Assembly (NCBI GenBank): GCA_946811185.2
Contig: OX328105.1
Span: 41,466,845-41,530,844, forward strand
Direction of reading: 5' to 3'
From: Hippopus hippopus
Lineage: Eukaryota > Mollusca > Bivalvia > Cardiida > Cardiidae
Length of the DNA: 64,000 nt
This document shows positions 10,722 to 22,300 of this stretch, in pieces; position 1 is the stretch's first letter; each line of letters begins with the position of its first letter. The notes under the pieces were generated by a model. It was not told where the DNA came from, did no database searches, and saw only the letters and a program-made list of their open reading frames with translations. The translations under genes and the position numbers were made by a program.

Positions 10722-10948
10722 TTAACTCTTTACCAAATGACAAAATTTAGGCTAGTCTAAAATGAAAGCATTTGCAGACGACAAAATAAGTGTGACTGAA
10801 AAATTAAAACTTGTTGTGGGAAAGGTAGAAAACATTGTGGGAAAAGGAGAAAATGCTGGTTACCAGCATTTTCTTCTTTTCCCACAGTGTTTTCTAAAGG
10901 CTTCTTTCTTAGGGTCGTTAAAAGTCGGGATTGTGTGGTAAAGGGTTA
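10722..10948 (-). mobile_element. Family A MITE
   Basis: TTAACTCTTTACCAAATGAC to GTGTGGTAAAGGGTTAA, TTAA on both sides. The GAAAACATTGTGGGAAAAGG arm and GCTGGTTACCAGC core are well kept. Confidence 0.8.
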
Positions 10949-10979
10949 AAAAAAAAAAATCAGAATTTTGCTATTTTAG

Positions 10980-11232
10980 ATGAGCTGTGCTCTGTAAAAA
11001 GGAGAGCTTAATGCATCAGCACAGGCTGACCTGGGTCAGAACTTTTTGCTTAGGTAAATTTTCTGGGTGCTGAGGCACCGTTTTACCTTGTGATTTGGTC
11101 GCTTGTTAGACAAAATGGATTTTATGGATCTAAAATCATATGATGATTTTGCTTGGTATAATACATCACAAAGATGCATTAAACCCTCTTGCCAGAGCAT
11201 GGCTCAAATGTGTATTTGTGGGAAAAAATATC
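10980..11232. mobile_element. Family C MITE
   Basis: Left end GAGCTGTGCTCTGTAAAAAGG...CTTAATGCATCAGC; right end GATGCATTAAACCCTCTTGC and CAGAGCATGGCTC, i.e. inverted termini. The internal CAGGCTGACCTGG half-palindrome is partly deleted. Confidence 0.65.
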
Positions 11233-11239
11233 TCCTTAT

Positions 11240-11345
11240 GAGACAGTGTAGATCCAAGATCAGACTGCACTTTCTGTGCAGTCTGATCTTGATTTACACT
11301 GTCTGCAAAAGGTCCTTGAGTCACGCTTAGCAGCCTAAGGATTAA
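11240..11345 (+). repeat. Family B palindromic repeat with right flank
   Basis: AGATCCAAGATCAGACTGCA and TGCAGTCTGATCTTGATTTA form nearly perfect arms. The flank TTAGCAGCCTAAGGATTAA is shared with the copies at 30955 and 46740, so the transposed unit is longer than the palindrome and may end in TTAA. Confidence 0.65.
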
Positions 11346-11651
11346 TTAGAAGAAGGAAGAAGTTAAAAAAGTTGTGAAGTTGCACTGTGGGGCATATCAA
11401 ATCATTTCTGTATAATTTTGAAATTTCACGCTCAGCCGAGTTAAGCATGGAAAAAAAAGTTTTATTAGCACCTACCATGATGTGTAATAAGTGCGAGTTG
11501 TATTGAACTATTGAATGAAATTTTATCTTTTTTTTTTTTTTTTTTTGTTTTGTTTTTGTTTGTTTTGTTTATTGCAAATTGTTCAATTGATTTGTTTGAT
11601 TGCTGCATCAGGGAATATATTCACCTACCACTCTAATTGCAGTTCCACTTT

Positions 11652-11878
11652 TTAACTCTTCCACATGACAAAATTTTAGGCTAGTCCGAATTGAAAACAC
11701 TTGCAGATGACATATTAAATGTTATTCAGTTTATAAAATTTCTAATTCAAAGGGTAGAAAACATTCCGGGAAAAGGAGAAAATGTTGGTTACCAACATTT
11801 TCAATTTTTCCTACTTTGTTTTCAAAAGGTCCCTTCTCCTGAGTCGTTAAAACTCAGGATTGTGTGATAAAGGATTGA
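11652..11878 (-). mobile_element. Family A MITE
   Basis: TTAACTCTTCCACATGAC to GTGTGATAAAGGATTGA. Core AAAATGTTGGTTACCAACATTTT carries paired changes, so the inner stem stays base-paired. Confidence 0.7.
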
Positions 11879-11950
11879 AAACTAGAACTTGACATGCGGT
11901 TGGCTGTGACATTCTTTCTCGGCCAGTCAGATAGCTAGTTTATACAATAT

Positions 11951-12176
11951 TTAACCCTTTACCACATAATCCTGAGTTTTAAGGGTCTTGAATGAGAAGG
12001 CTTTTGAAAACATTGTGGGAAAAGGAGAAAATGCTGGTAATCAGCATTTTCTCCTTTTCCCACACTATTTTCTACCCTATCAAAGACAGAAATCACCATT
12101 TGAGTGGCATTTGAATTGTCATCTGCCAAAGCTTTCAATTTGGTCAAGTCAAAAAAATTTTTGTTTGGTAAAGTAG
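11951..12176 (+). mobile_element. Family A MITE
   Basis: TTAACCCTTTACCACATAATC to TTTGTTTGGTAAAGTA. The arms GAAAACATTGTGGGAAAAGG and CCTTTTCCCACA are intact. A strongly degraded relative follows at 12177-12365. Confidence 0.75.
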
Positions 12177-12365
12177 CCTTTGCAAAACAATCTTTATGTT
12201 TTAATGACCCCAGAAAAGTTTTCAAAACTGGGTAATTAGGGGAAATGGAATCAGGATGTTCTTCACTTCTCACAATGTTTTCTACCCTTTTAAAGGCAAT
12301 ATCCATCCTTCTAGCCACCTTTTATTTTTGCCTGTAAATGTTTCTGATTTGGACAGGTCTACAAT

Positions 12366-13317
12366 TTATTGTCATATTTTACACTCCTCCGAATTGAAAG
12401 TATTTTGTCGACAACAAAACATATAAAATCAAAGCGTTGAAAACACTGATGTGGCATTTGTCATGGAAGCCGTTGTGTGGAATTAATGATTAAAAAAAAA
12501 AGATATATATTATTTAAATATTGGCTTGAAAGTCAACCTACTAAGCAACTTAATACCTTTTTTGGTTGAAGGGAGAGTACTCATGCCAAAGTTTGGATTA
12601 TTTGTGTATTGGTGGTCTCCTTTTGATCATTCAGGAGGAGTCAGGAGTAATGTCCCTTGACGGTACGATGCATGATGGGTAGAGAGAGAAACCATGTAAA
12701 TATATCAAATAAAATTAGGTCTGAGCTGAAAACTATGATTTTGGGATATCTTTGGCTGTCAAGATCTAATTCCCAACATTACAGTCAATCATTTCAATTT
12801 ATAAATATTCATGCACAATCAAATGGTGTAGCGTGCATCATGGGACAAACAAGCTCAGGGAAGAACTTGTTTTGAAACGAACAAGCCTGGAAGCGGTCAG
12901 TAGACCGTTGTCTGCGCATGTCATATTCTTCGAAGATTCGATCTGTCTTCTATGACACATCACCCATTCCATATACATGGGAAAAGTAGGGCTTATACCC
13001 AAGCCATTATCCAAGCCTGTAGGGGGCTGTTTAAATAAATGGCCGGTGCATAGGTTAAATGCTAGCTGATCATAGCTGAATTAATCGCACCAGGTAGTGT
13101 CTTATTAAGTAAACGTTTATTTTATTTTGAAATTCAAAGTAACGGTTGTCCTTTGGAAAAGTAGTCCGGATCTGTACCCAGAATGCCCAAATTAGATACA
13201 TGTGTATTTGTAGAGTGCCATCTAGCGGGAGATAATGATCAGTGTGATATCAAAAAACTCATTTGTCTGAGAAAAATTGAGTTTAATTGGGTTTATTTCC
13301 TTCGGTTTTGCACAAAA
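12366..13317. other. Stretch without a recognisable gene
   Basis: Mostly unique-looking AT-rich sequence with an eroded family A piece at its left end. An open frame at 12657-12875 (72 codons) has no domain or splice context, and I do not call it. A more GC-balanced patch at 12890-13110 shows no motif I recognise. Confidence 0.4.
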
Positions 13318-13565
13318 TACGATACAGGGTCTTCAAAATTTAATATTGAACTCATAGTGGCATTGTCTTCGACAAATGCCACAAAAAATAAGGGGGATTC
13401 AAGTGAAGGAATATGTCTTTTAACAGGGTGGAAAACATATCGACGAAGAGAGAAAATGTTGGTTCCAGCATTTCTCCCTGATTTACATTGTTTTTTTTTT
13501 TTTTTTTTCAAAGCATTTTTTCCTAAGGATGGTTAAAATATAGGATAGTGCGGTAAAGAGCTTAA
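13318..13565 (-). mobile_element. Family A MITE, degraded
   Basis: Core gttggttccagcatt, then a T-run and AGTGCGGTAAAGAGCTTAA at the right end. Its terminal TTAA is also the start of the next copy. Confidence 0.5.
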
Positions 13566-13791
13566 CCCTTTACCACACAATCCTGAGTTTTAATGACCCT
13601 GTGAAAGAAGGCTTTTGAAAACATTGTGGGAAAAGGAGAAAATGCTGGTTACCAGCATTTTCTCCTTTTCCCACAATGATTTCTACACTTACCTATAGAA
13701 ATTTTAGTTTTTGAGTCCCATTTGTTTTGGTCGTCTGCAAATCCTTTGAATTTGGACAGGTCTAAAATTTTGTCATTTGGTAAAGAGTTAA
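13562..13791 (+). mobile_element. Family A MITE, reference copy
   Basis: TTAA flanks CCCTTTACCACACAATCC on the left and TTTGGTAAAGAG on the right, giving inverted termini of about 12-13 bp. The centre is a near-perfect palindrome with about 30-bp arms (GAAAACATTGTGGGAAAAGG ... GCTGGTTACCAGC and back), which would fold into a hairpin if transcribed. There is no ORF. TTAA on both sides is the hallmark of piggyBac and Kolobok target sites, so I infer a non-autonomous element mobilised by such a transposase. No autonomous partner is seen in the window. Confidence 0.85.
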
Positions 13792-14264
13792 AGGTTTGTG
13801 AATATATAAGCCCTGGTCATGTAACAGACTTTTTAAGGTGCTTGTTGTTAATTTTGTTAAAGTATGGTGGATTTTTGTTATTGAAAAGTTTTTAATTCAT
13901 TTATTATACTTTTTATGAATTAATAATGTCTACCCTCAGAGGTCTAAGTGAAGGGATTTCATTTTTGAAGACATGATGGAAAAATCAGATATTGCATTTC
14001 CCACACTGTTTTGGCCTTGATATAGCACAAAAAAATATGGAATGATGAAGGTCCTAAATCAGACTTTACATTCTCTCTTTCTGATCTTTGTTTACATATT
14101 GTACTAAAGTAGTGAAAGCTTTGCTCAATGCTGTGCTTGTTAATACAAATAAAGCCAATGGAAATTTTCAGTTTAAACTTGTTGCAAAGGCAACTAAAGA
14201 TATGAAATGTGCTTGAAGTCTAAATTTATTTATGCAATACATGTATAAATATACAATACATATG
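13792..14264. other. Stretch without a recognisable gene
   Basis: AT-rich. A weak family B-like pair (AAATCAGACTTTACATTCTC, CTGATCTTTGTTTACA) is at about 14050-14105. Nothing else is recognised. Confidence 0.35.
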
Positions 14265-14522
14265 AGCCATGCTCTGTGAAAAGGGGGCTTGATACATTTG
14301 CAAAAAGTATCAACTCTTGACAGCCTGCACTGTCCGTGCAGTCTGACCTGGGCGGAAACATCTTGCTATTGGTCAATTTTCTGTAAATTCAAGGACCAGT
14401 TTACCTCTACATTTGGTAGGTTGTTGGACAAAATGGACGTTATGGCTCCATGATTATGTAATGACTTGCTTGGTATCATGCATCACGTTATCACATTAAG
14501 CCCCCTTTTGTCAGAGCATGTT
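14265..14522. mobile_element. Family C MITE
   Basis: GAGCCATGCTCTGTGAAAAGG on the left and CCCCTTTTGTCAGAGCATG on the right are inverted. The inner GC-rich half (CTGCACTGTCCGTGCAGTC then TGACCTGGGC) is the family's stem. Confidence 0.7.
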
Positions 14523-14726
14523 TCATACATAAATCCCAGACAGTGGGTAATGGTAAAAAAAACTGAAACTGCAGTATTTGAAATGGTTCACAAAGGGAAA
14601 ATGTACTTTTTATTTCCTCGATCATCTCCTTAGGACTGATATATTCACCAAGCATTTTTAATATTAGTCTAATTCTTAAGAGTATTCTGAATTTCAAAGT
14701 AACACAAAGTACCATAATTTCGTTCA

Positions 14727-14955
14727 CCCTTTACAACACAATAATGAGTTATGATGAGTTATGATGACCTAACAGAGAAGGTTTTGGAAAACAGTGTGGG
14801 AAAAGGAGAAAATGCTGGTATTCAGCATTTTCTCCATTTCCGTCAATGTTTTCCGTCCTTCAACTCACAACTTCCATTATTTGAGCAACATATAATTTCT
14901 CGTCCGCAAATGCTTTGAAATCAGACAAATCCATTTGTTGTTTGGTAAAGAGTTA
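14727..14955 (+). mobile_element. Family A MITE
   Basis: CACCCTTTACAACACAATAATG to GTTTGGTAAAGAGTTA. It carries a short duplication, 'atgatgagttatgatga', near 14747-14765. Confidence 0.65.
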
Positions 14956-15252
14956 CGCAGTTTAGCCAATCCGGAATGGCTTTACTTTATAAACAGAAGT
15001 ATGACTAAAAAAAGCAATAATATTAAGAATACTTGGTGAGGACGGGCTAAGATGTTTTTGATTGGGTATAGGCTAAAATTATGTTATTTATGGAGTGTTA
15101 TACGATACTGATTCATCTTGCATGCTGTTTTATGAATTATAAATATCTCTTGGTGAAGTTAAAGCTTCTTTTTTACAATGAAATTATAAAGTCAATGATT
15201 CAGTGCTTGTTCATTTTTGTGTCTCTGAAGTTAAAAGTGAGTTTTAGTATTT

Positions 15253-15483
15253 TTAATCCTATAACACACAATCCTGACCTTAAACAACCTGAGAAAGAAA
15301 GCTTTTGAAAACTTTGTGGTAAAAGGAGAAAATGCTGGTATCCAGCATTTTCTCTTTGTCCCACAATGTTTTCTATCCTTCCTGTCCCAAAAAACTTCAA
15401 TTTTTAAATCACATTTATTTTTTTATCTGCAAATGCTTTTAATTTGGGCAAGTCTAAAATTTTGTCATTTGGTAAAGAGTTAA
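15253..15483 (+). mobile_element. Family A MITE
   Basis: TTAATCCTATAACACACAATC to TTTGGTAAAGAGTTAA. Core GCTGGTATCCAGC keeps the stem. A degraded minus copy trails at about 15490-15610. Confidence 0.75.
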
Positions 15484-15699
15484 AGAAAATTCTAGACTCA
15501 TCCAGATTGAAAATATTTGCAGACTACAAAAAATGTTTGACTTAAAAATTGAGATGTGTGTTTGGAAGGATAGAAAACAATGTTTGGAAAAAGAGAAAAT
15601 GCAAGCTGTTAATTGCAAATGAATAAAAGGGACTTTTCATTCAGGAAAAAGGACCCAAACATTGAATGTCAGGGCTGTTCTGCCAGAATATTTCATAGA

Positions 15700-15800
15700 A
15701 AAAAAGACAGTATAGAGAACAGATCAGGCTACATGTTCTGTGCAGTCTGATCTTAAGTTACATAGCAAAAGGCAGTCTGATCTTAATCCACAGTATCTGT
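15700..15800. repeat. Family B palindrome, partly duplicated
   Basis: TGTGCAGTCTGATCTTAAGTT is followed by a second 'gcagtctgatcttaatccac' about 40 bp on, so the right arm occurs twice. Confidence 0.5.
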
Positions 15801-15809
15801 AAAGATTAT

Positions 15810-16031
15810 TTAAACCTTTGCCACATAATCCCTTCTTGTAACGTTTGTGAGAAAGGAAGCTTTTCAAAACAATGTGGAAAAGGGAGAAAATGCTGACATT
15901 TGGCATTTTCTAATTTTCCCACCATGTTTTCTACCCTTCCCAAAACAAGTCTCAATTTTTGAGTCAGATTTTAATTGTCATCTGCTAATGCTTTCGTTTT
16001 GGACAAGTCTAAAATTTTGTCATTTGGTAAA
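15810..16031 (+). mobile_element. Family A MITE
   Basis: TTTAAACCTTTGCCACATAATCC to TCATTTGGTAAA. The inner core has drifted (gctgacatttggcatttt). Confidence 0.65.
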
Positions 16032-16127
16032 TTCTCCAGTTATGCTTAGCACTCTTAAGTGTTAAAAAACAATGAAAGAGGTTCTCTTTTGAGGCTTTTT
16101 CATCATTCAGCGTTACAGTATTTACAA

Positions 16128-16397
16128 TATGAGCCATGCTCTAGCAAAATGGGGCTTAATGCATCAGCGTGATACAGGATACCAGCCCAAGCCATCACAT
16201 AATTATGGATCCATAATGGGCACTTTTTTAAACAATCGACCTAACAATGAGATAGACTGGACCTTGGCCATACAGAAAAATGACCAATAGCGAAAAGTTT
16301 CGGCCCAGGTCAGCCTGCGCGGACTGCGCAGGCTGGCCTGGGCCGATACTTTTCGCAGATGCATTAAGCCCCCTTTTCACAGAGCATGGCTCATATA
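16128..16397. mobile_element. Family C MITE, best copy
   Basis: GAGCCATGCTCTAGCAAAATG on the left and its inverted counterpart (CTTTTCACAGAGCATGGCTC) on the right delimit about 270 bp. In the right half a GC-rich stem, CAGGTCAGCCTGCGCGGACTG then CGCAGGCTGGCCTGGGCCGA, forms a long hairpin. There is no ORF. It is non-autonomous by structure; superfamily not determined. Confidence 0.8.
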
Positions 16398-16399
16398 AT

Positions 16400-16580
16400 T
16401 TGGGGTCCTAGGTGGCTCAGTTGTACAGTGCAGGATTGGAAACCTTGAGGCCCTGGGTTGGATCCTTTTCCTGGTCTAGTACTAGAGAACTGAAGGACAC
16501 ATGAATAAGTGATTTATTACTGTGATATAACTGAAAAAATATTGAAAGGGGCATGAAACAACAAATATAAACAATAAATA
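16400..16580 (+). mobile_element. SINE-2 copy, 3'-eroded
   Basis: Head GGGTCCTAGGTGGCTCAGTTG and CCCTGGGTTGGATCC; the body is shortened relative to the 5071 copy. It lies directly behind the family C element. Confidence 0.6.
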
Positions 16581-16632
16581 AATTTGCAACATTCATGGAG
16601 CTTCATTATGCTTTCACACCCACATACAAAGA

Positions 16633-17758
16633 CTGTTTTTAGCTCCACTGGCCGAAGGCCAGCGGGCTTATGTCATGGCCTGTTGTCCGTCGTGCGTCCG
16701 TCCGTCCGTTAACTTTTTTTTAAAACGTCTTCTTCTCTGAAACTACCCATCCAATTTTGATGAAACTTCACAGAAATGATCCTGCCATGGTCCTCTTCAG
16801 AATTTCTTGAAAGAATTTAATTCCTTCAAAAACTCTGGTTGCCATGGCAACAAAACTGAAAAATTTTGAAAATCTTTGAAAATCTTCTTGTCTGAAACCG
16901 TAAGGCCAAGGGCTACCAAATTTGGCATGTAGCTTTATCTAGTGGATCTCTACCAAGTTTCTTCAATTTATAGCCCTGGGGTCAAAATTGGCCCCGCCCC
17001 GGGGGTTACAAGTTATACATGGGCTTATTTAGGGAGAACTTTAAAATTCCTCTTCTACCTAGCCATAGGGCCTAGAGCTACCAAATTTGGCATGTAGCTT
17101 TATCTAGTGGACCTCTGCCAAGATTGTTCAAATTATAGCCCTGGGGTCAAATTAGGCCCTGCCTGGGGGTAACAAGTTTTACATGGGCTTATATAACAAG
17201 TTTTACATGGGCTTATATAGGGAGAACTTTAAAATTCTTCTTTGACCTAGCCATGGGGCCTAGGGCGACCAAATTTGGCATGTAGCTTTATCTAGTGGAC
17301 CTGTACCAAGGGTGTCCAAATTATAGCCGAGGGTCAAATTTGACTTCGCTCCGGGGGGTAACATGTTTTACATGGGCGGGCTTATATAGGAAAATCTTTC
17401 GCATCTGGCTATAAGGGCTAGGGCTATCAAATTTTGCATTTAGCTTTATCTAGGGGGTTTCTATCAAGGGTGCCCAAATTGAGAAAAATTTGAAAATCTT
17501 CTTGTTTATAACATTCAAGAACTGAATTATTTGGTATGGAGCTTTATATTGTAGACCTCCACCAGGATTCAAATAATTATAGCTTTGCGATCAAAATTGG
17601 CTTTGCCCATGGATCACAACTTTCTCGTAGGATTAGATAGAAAAATGTTTGCATGTCCTCGTGTTTGAAATCAATTTGCTGAATATTGTAATGTTTGGCT
17701 TGTAGTGTTTTTACTTAATAGCCAGTGGAGCGATACAGGGCCATCATGGCCCTCTTGT
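16633..17758 (+). mobile_element. Family E element, full length
   Basis: Starts TTTTTAGCTCCACTGGCCGAA and ends AGCCAGTGGAGCGATAC followed by GGGCCATCATGGCCCTCTTG. CTCCACTGGC/GCCAGTGGAG are inverted near the two ends. A (CGTC)-rich run follows the start (cgtccgtccgtccg). The interior has four imperfect repeats of about 190 bp around 'accaaatttggcatgtagctttatctagtgga' split by 'acatgggcttatatag'. No intact ORF. Copies occur at 18262, 24613 (-), 40385 and 60474. Confidence 0.7.
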
Positions 17759-17989
17759 TTCTTCACATTGTCTACCCACTGGCTGAACCTGTGTACACAA
17801 GCTATCCTGATGGCAAATCAACTTTGGTATTTCAGATGAAGCTCTATGGTGTAGACACTTTGTTTTAGCCAATTAGAAGCTCTGTTACATGGAATAGACA
17901 CTTTGTTGGAGCCAATCAGAGGCTTTGTTAGGAATCATTTGGTCAGGTAGAATAATGATGAACTCTGGACTTTATCACAGTCAGACATA

Positions 17990-18195
17990 ATTTAACCCCT
18001 TGTCATGTAATTCTGTACTTCATGATCCTAAAAAAGGTTGGAAAAGGAGAATATGCTGGTGACCAGCATTTTCACCTTTTCCTAAAATGTTTTCTACGCT
18101 TCAAAAAATAAATTCCATCATTAGAGAAACATTACGTCTGTTATCTGCAAACGCTTTCAATATGGCCTAGTCTTGTAATCTGGGGAATAGCTTAG
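17990..18195 (+). mobile_element. Family A MITE, degraded
   Basis: TTTAACCCCTTGTCATGTAATTC at the left; core GAATATGCTGGTGACCAGC; right end GGGGAATAGCTTAG is much changed. Confidence 0.55.
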
Positions 18196-18261
18196 CAACC
18201 ACCTGTGTTAAATGATCATCATTAAAAAACTTTAGATCTGAGCCACCTGTCTGTAGAGGCC

Positions 18262-18480
18262 AGTTTTAGGCTCCACTAGCTGAAAGGGAGCTTATGCGAT
18301 GGCTCTGTGTCTGTCGTGCATACATCCATCTGTGCATGAGTGCGTTAACATTTAGATCTATTTCAAACATCTTTTTCTGTGAAACTACCAATTTTGACGA
18401 AACTTCACATAAATGGTCCTGCCAAAGCCCTCCTCAGAATCTCTCCCATCCTGAGGGTTACAAGTTTTACATAGACTTAT
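18262..18480 (+). mobile_element. Family E fragment (5' end)
   Basis: AGGCTCCACTAGCTGAAAGG followed by the diverged 'gtctgtcgtgcatacatcc' run and 'aactaccaattttgacgaaacttcac'. Truncated after about 220 bp. Confidence 0.55.
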
Positions 18481-18845
18481 AACCTGAAAACTAAAAGAAT
18501 TGTCTAGTTCCTAAATGTAAGATCTAAATTTACCAAATTTTGCATTTTTATGCATTCCCTTTGCATTTTTATGCAGTGCCCTTGACTACAACATGTGTTT
18601 TGTGTCAAATTCACTGTACTTGTATCCAAGGAGACATGATAAAGCGTGGAATTAACTTGTGTAGAAATCAGATCATACATGTATAGATCTATGTTTTTCA
18701 ATAAATTGAAATGGCAAACCAAAATAAATATACTGTTGCCATTTCAAGGTGGCACAGGACAGAATATCCCAACCATTACGTTTTGGTGTAGATTTTAGGT
18801 AAGACTGTACATTAATACTGTAGACAACATTGTGGAACTGACATA

Positions 18846-19099
18846 TGGCTTGCAACACACGAAAAGGGGCATTCTGACATTTGCGTAAAATGTCATCTCA
18901 GATTAGCCTGCGCAATCCGCGCAGGCTAATCCGAGACGGCTTTTTACGACTACAATTGATTTTGTGCTACAGTAGACTTGTGCAAAACAGAAAATTACAT
19001 AAAAACGGAGAGTGTCGTTTCGGATTAGCCTGCGCAGGCTGATCCGAGACGACACTTTACGCAGATGTCCGAATGCCCCTTTTCGCGTATTGCAGACCA
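18846..19099. mobile_element. Family D MITE
   Basis: TGGCTTGCAACACACGAAAAG at the left and CTTTTCGCGTATTGCAGACCA at the right are inverted termini. Two inner GC-rich hairpins (GATTAGCCTGCGCAATCCG / GCGCAGGCTAATCCGAGAC; GGATTAGCCTGCGCAGGCTG) flank a central AT-rich part with GTGCTACAGTAGACTTGTGC. It lies about 250 bp upstream of the FMC1 start codon. Confidence 0.75.
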
Positions 19100-19341
19100 T
19101 AATTATTATCCTTTTCCCCCAATGCTTTGAAAGTCTTTTTTCCAGGAACATAATATTCAGAATTGTCCTTAAAGGGTTATAATCCATTGACTCTGACGGA
19201 GGTTGCTCCTGCAGTGGACATCTCAAATCATTTATTTCTTTCAAAATTTCCAATAAAAAATAAATTACTGACAGTTCGTTCAGAGTCGACTTAGAGTGAG
19301 GTCAGCGGTTTAAACCGATCCGGTCAGATACAGGATGAGAA

Positions 19342-22300
19342 ATGCAGACAAACGCAGTGACCTTGTATAGAACTATCTTAAAAGAATTGCGATCCGTACA
19401 CCCAAAGGTTTGTGCCAGATATAGAAAACATAGGCCTAATTACTGAACACATTAATTTTAAAGCACATATGATCAATGAATGGGTTTATCATGGGTTTTC
19501 GTGTGCACAGTAAATTCGTCACCATGAATTATCGGCCCAAAGCCATTGGGAGTAAAGAGTAGAACTGACTGAAATATTTTAAACTTCAGTGTTACGCAGA
19601 AACTGTATAATCGTTATTTAATCGGACTTTAACTCTAGAAGGTAGATCTAGTCCTATTTATCTAACTTAAATGTTATTTTCATTTTGACCGTTTGACGTT
19701 TATTGTCTTTGTCTGGTCGTATTGTACCCTCATGGTTTCCTCCCAGTATCTTAATTTTGATGTGTTTCTAAAATGTGGGAGTGGTATGAAGGAAAATTTC
19801 CCATATTTAACACGATATTGGATAAAATTTTGGACACTTCTATATTGCAGATGACAATAATTTCGGCACAAATTATTTAACATTTCATTAAAAGCATTGA
19901 AAACAACCTGGAAAAAGGAGAAAGTGCTCATTCCCAGGAAAAATCATTTTCTCATTTTTGATTTTTTCAACATAGTTTTCAAGAGCCTTCCTCGTATAAT
20001 CGTGGGTTCAGTAAAGGGTTAAAGACCCTTATTCTGGACTGTCTGTACATTTTTTACACCTCTGAGGTCATTTAACCCTTTACCACACCATTCTGAGTTT
20101 TAACGACCCTTTTGAAAACATTGTTGGAAAAGGAGAAAATGCTTGCAACCAGCATTTTTTTTTTTCCCAAAATATATTCTTTCCTATCAAGGCAAATTTC
20201 ATCATTTGAGCAACACCTAATTATCGACTGCAAAAGCTTTCAATTTGCACCATGTCTACATTTTTGTTATCTGGCAGCTGTAATTTCTTTGGTGGCATTA
20301 TCTCCACTCTATTAACATGGTATACATGTGTTTTGACCAGTCTAGTAGTAAAATTTTGTTAAAGAAATAAAGTACAAAGAAGTGATGTTAAAAGATTTTG
20401 TAGTGAGTATTCCATAGTGACAAAAAGTCCAAAGAATGTAGATCTGTGATGGAACAGGCTGTACAAGTTTAACTGTTTACTAAACAACAAAACTTTGGAC
20501 TCAACCAAATTCAAAGCATTTGCAGACAAGAAATCAAATGTAGCTTAAATGATGACCTTTGTCTTTGATAAGGTAGAAAAATTTGTGGGAAAAGGAGAAA
20601 ATGCTGGTTACCAGCATTTTCTCCTTTCCCACAAATGTTAAAAAAAGTCCTCTTCTGCAGGATCGTCAAAGATCAGGATTGTGTGGTGAAAGGTTAGGTC
20701 ATATAACAGTTAACTAATAGTAATTACCAGTATTTCATCCAACTCTGTCATCTCTAAAAACTTCTTATTCTAATTTTCAGACTAAATTAACTGACATACC
20801 TGCCTACCAGTATGTGAGAACACAGTTTAAGAATCATAAAATAACTACAGAAATTCTATGTAAGAGTAAACATGAAGTTAAATATGTTGCTGAGACCTAC
20901 TTATGTATGTTACAGAGTGTAAAGAAATATGAGGTAAATATCTTTTATTATTTTGACTTACAAAACATTGTAGTAAGCCTTTGCCTTATAGCTCAGCCAG
21001 GTACATACAGGGCTTGATATCAGGGAGTGGCAGGTTCAAATTTTGAGCTTAGCCAATTTCTTTCAGAGGATTGATGAAAGTCATTGCAACAGGATTCATT
21101 CCTTTTAACGGCTGATCATTTTTTTGGCAATGGATAATAGGGAGAGCAGCCAGTGGATTGGGAAGAATATTTTGCGAAGTGCTAGTAAAAAAAGCTTCAG
21201 GAAAACCTGGGTAGGTTCACTGACCACAATATTCTGGTAACTGAAATAATGTTGAAAACAGAATTAAACACCATATAAACGAACAGATTCATGCTATTCT
21301 TTGGGTTATCTCTTTACCACACAATCCCGAGTTTTAACAACCCTGAAAAAGAAGGTTTTGAAAACATTGTTGAAAAAGGAGGAGATGCTAATAACCAGCA
21401 TTTTCTCCGTATCACACAATTCCTATCAAAGACAAAAATCATCATTTTAGCCATATTTAATTTGCCATCTGGTAAATGCATTCAATTTGGTTTTGCCCAA
21501 AACTTTGTTGTTTGGTGAAGAGTTAAAGAAAAATATCAGAAGAACAGAACTTACCATTTCACTGCTGTAACTTCTGTGTTCTTGCAGTTTTGTATCCCTA
21601 CACAGTATTCCGGTTATTTGGATGCTGGGTTTAAGAATATTGATGATGTCACTCTTTCACAAATGGTGTATGATTGCTGATATGACCATGATAAAAGTGG
21701 CCACTGATTATTGTACAACAGAAATAAGCATACTACCATTGAAAAAACACATCCTAGTCACTCTTCATACTAGTTCTGTTGAGCTGTAATTGGCTACGGG
21801 AATGATTTTCATGAAACATGGTTAAGTTGGGCTATCATGGGTCTCTTGTTCAGTTATTACAGGTAAGTGCTTCAGGAGTTAACCTTTTACAAAAAAGTTC
21901 TTTATCTAAATGGCCATGACCGCAAAAATGTTTTTAAAAACATTGTTCGAAAAGGAGAAAATGCTGCTTTAAGCACAGTATTTTCAACCCATTTTTTCAG
22001 TCGTGTTTAATTTATATTATGTCTAAAAATGCATTTGAACTTGAGTCTAAAATTTTGTTGTGTGGTAAAGAGGTTACCCTTTACCTAACTACAAAAGTTT
22101 AGACTTGCCCACATTAAAAGCATTTGCAAATAACTAATTAAATGTTGCTCAGATGATTGGACTTGTACTTAAAAGGGAAGGAAACATTGTGGGAAATGCT
22201 GGTTTCCAGCATTTTCACCTTTTCCCACGATGTTTTCAATAGCCCTTTTATAAGGCTGGTTAAAACTGCGGATTGTATGGTAAAGGGTTAAAGACAAGTA

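Noticed and set aside
21588..21680. Extra exon in FMC1 intron 2 (after TTCTTGCAG)
   Set aside because: Including it would break the conserved join between KKYE and ELHTL, and its translation resembles nothing.
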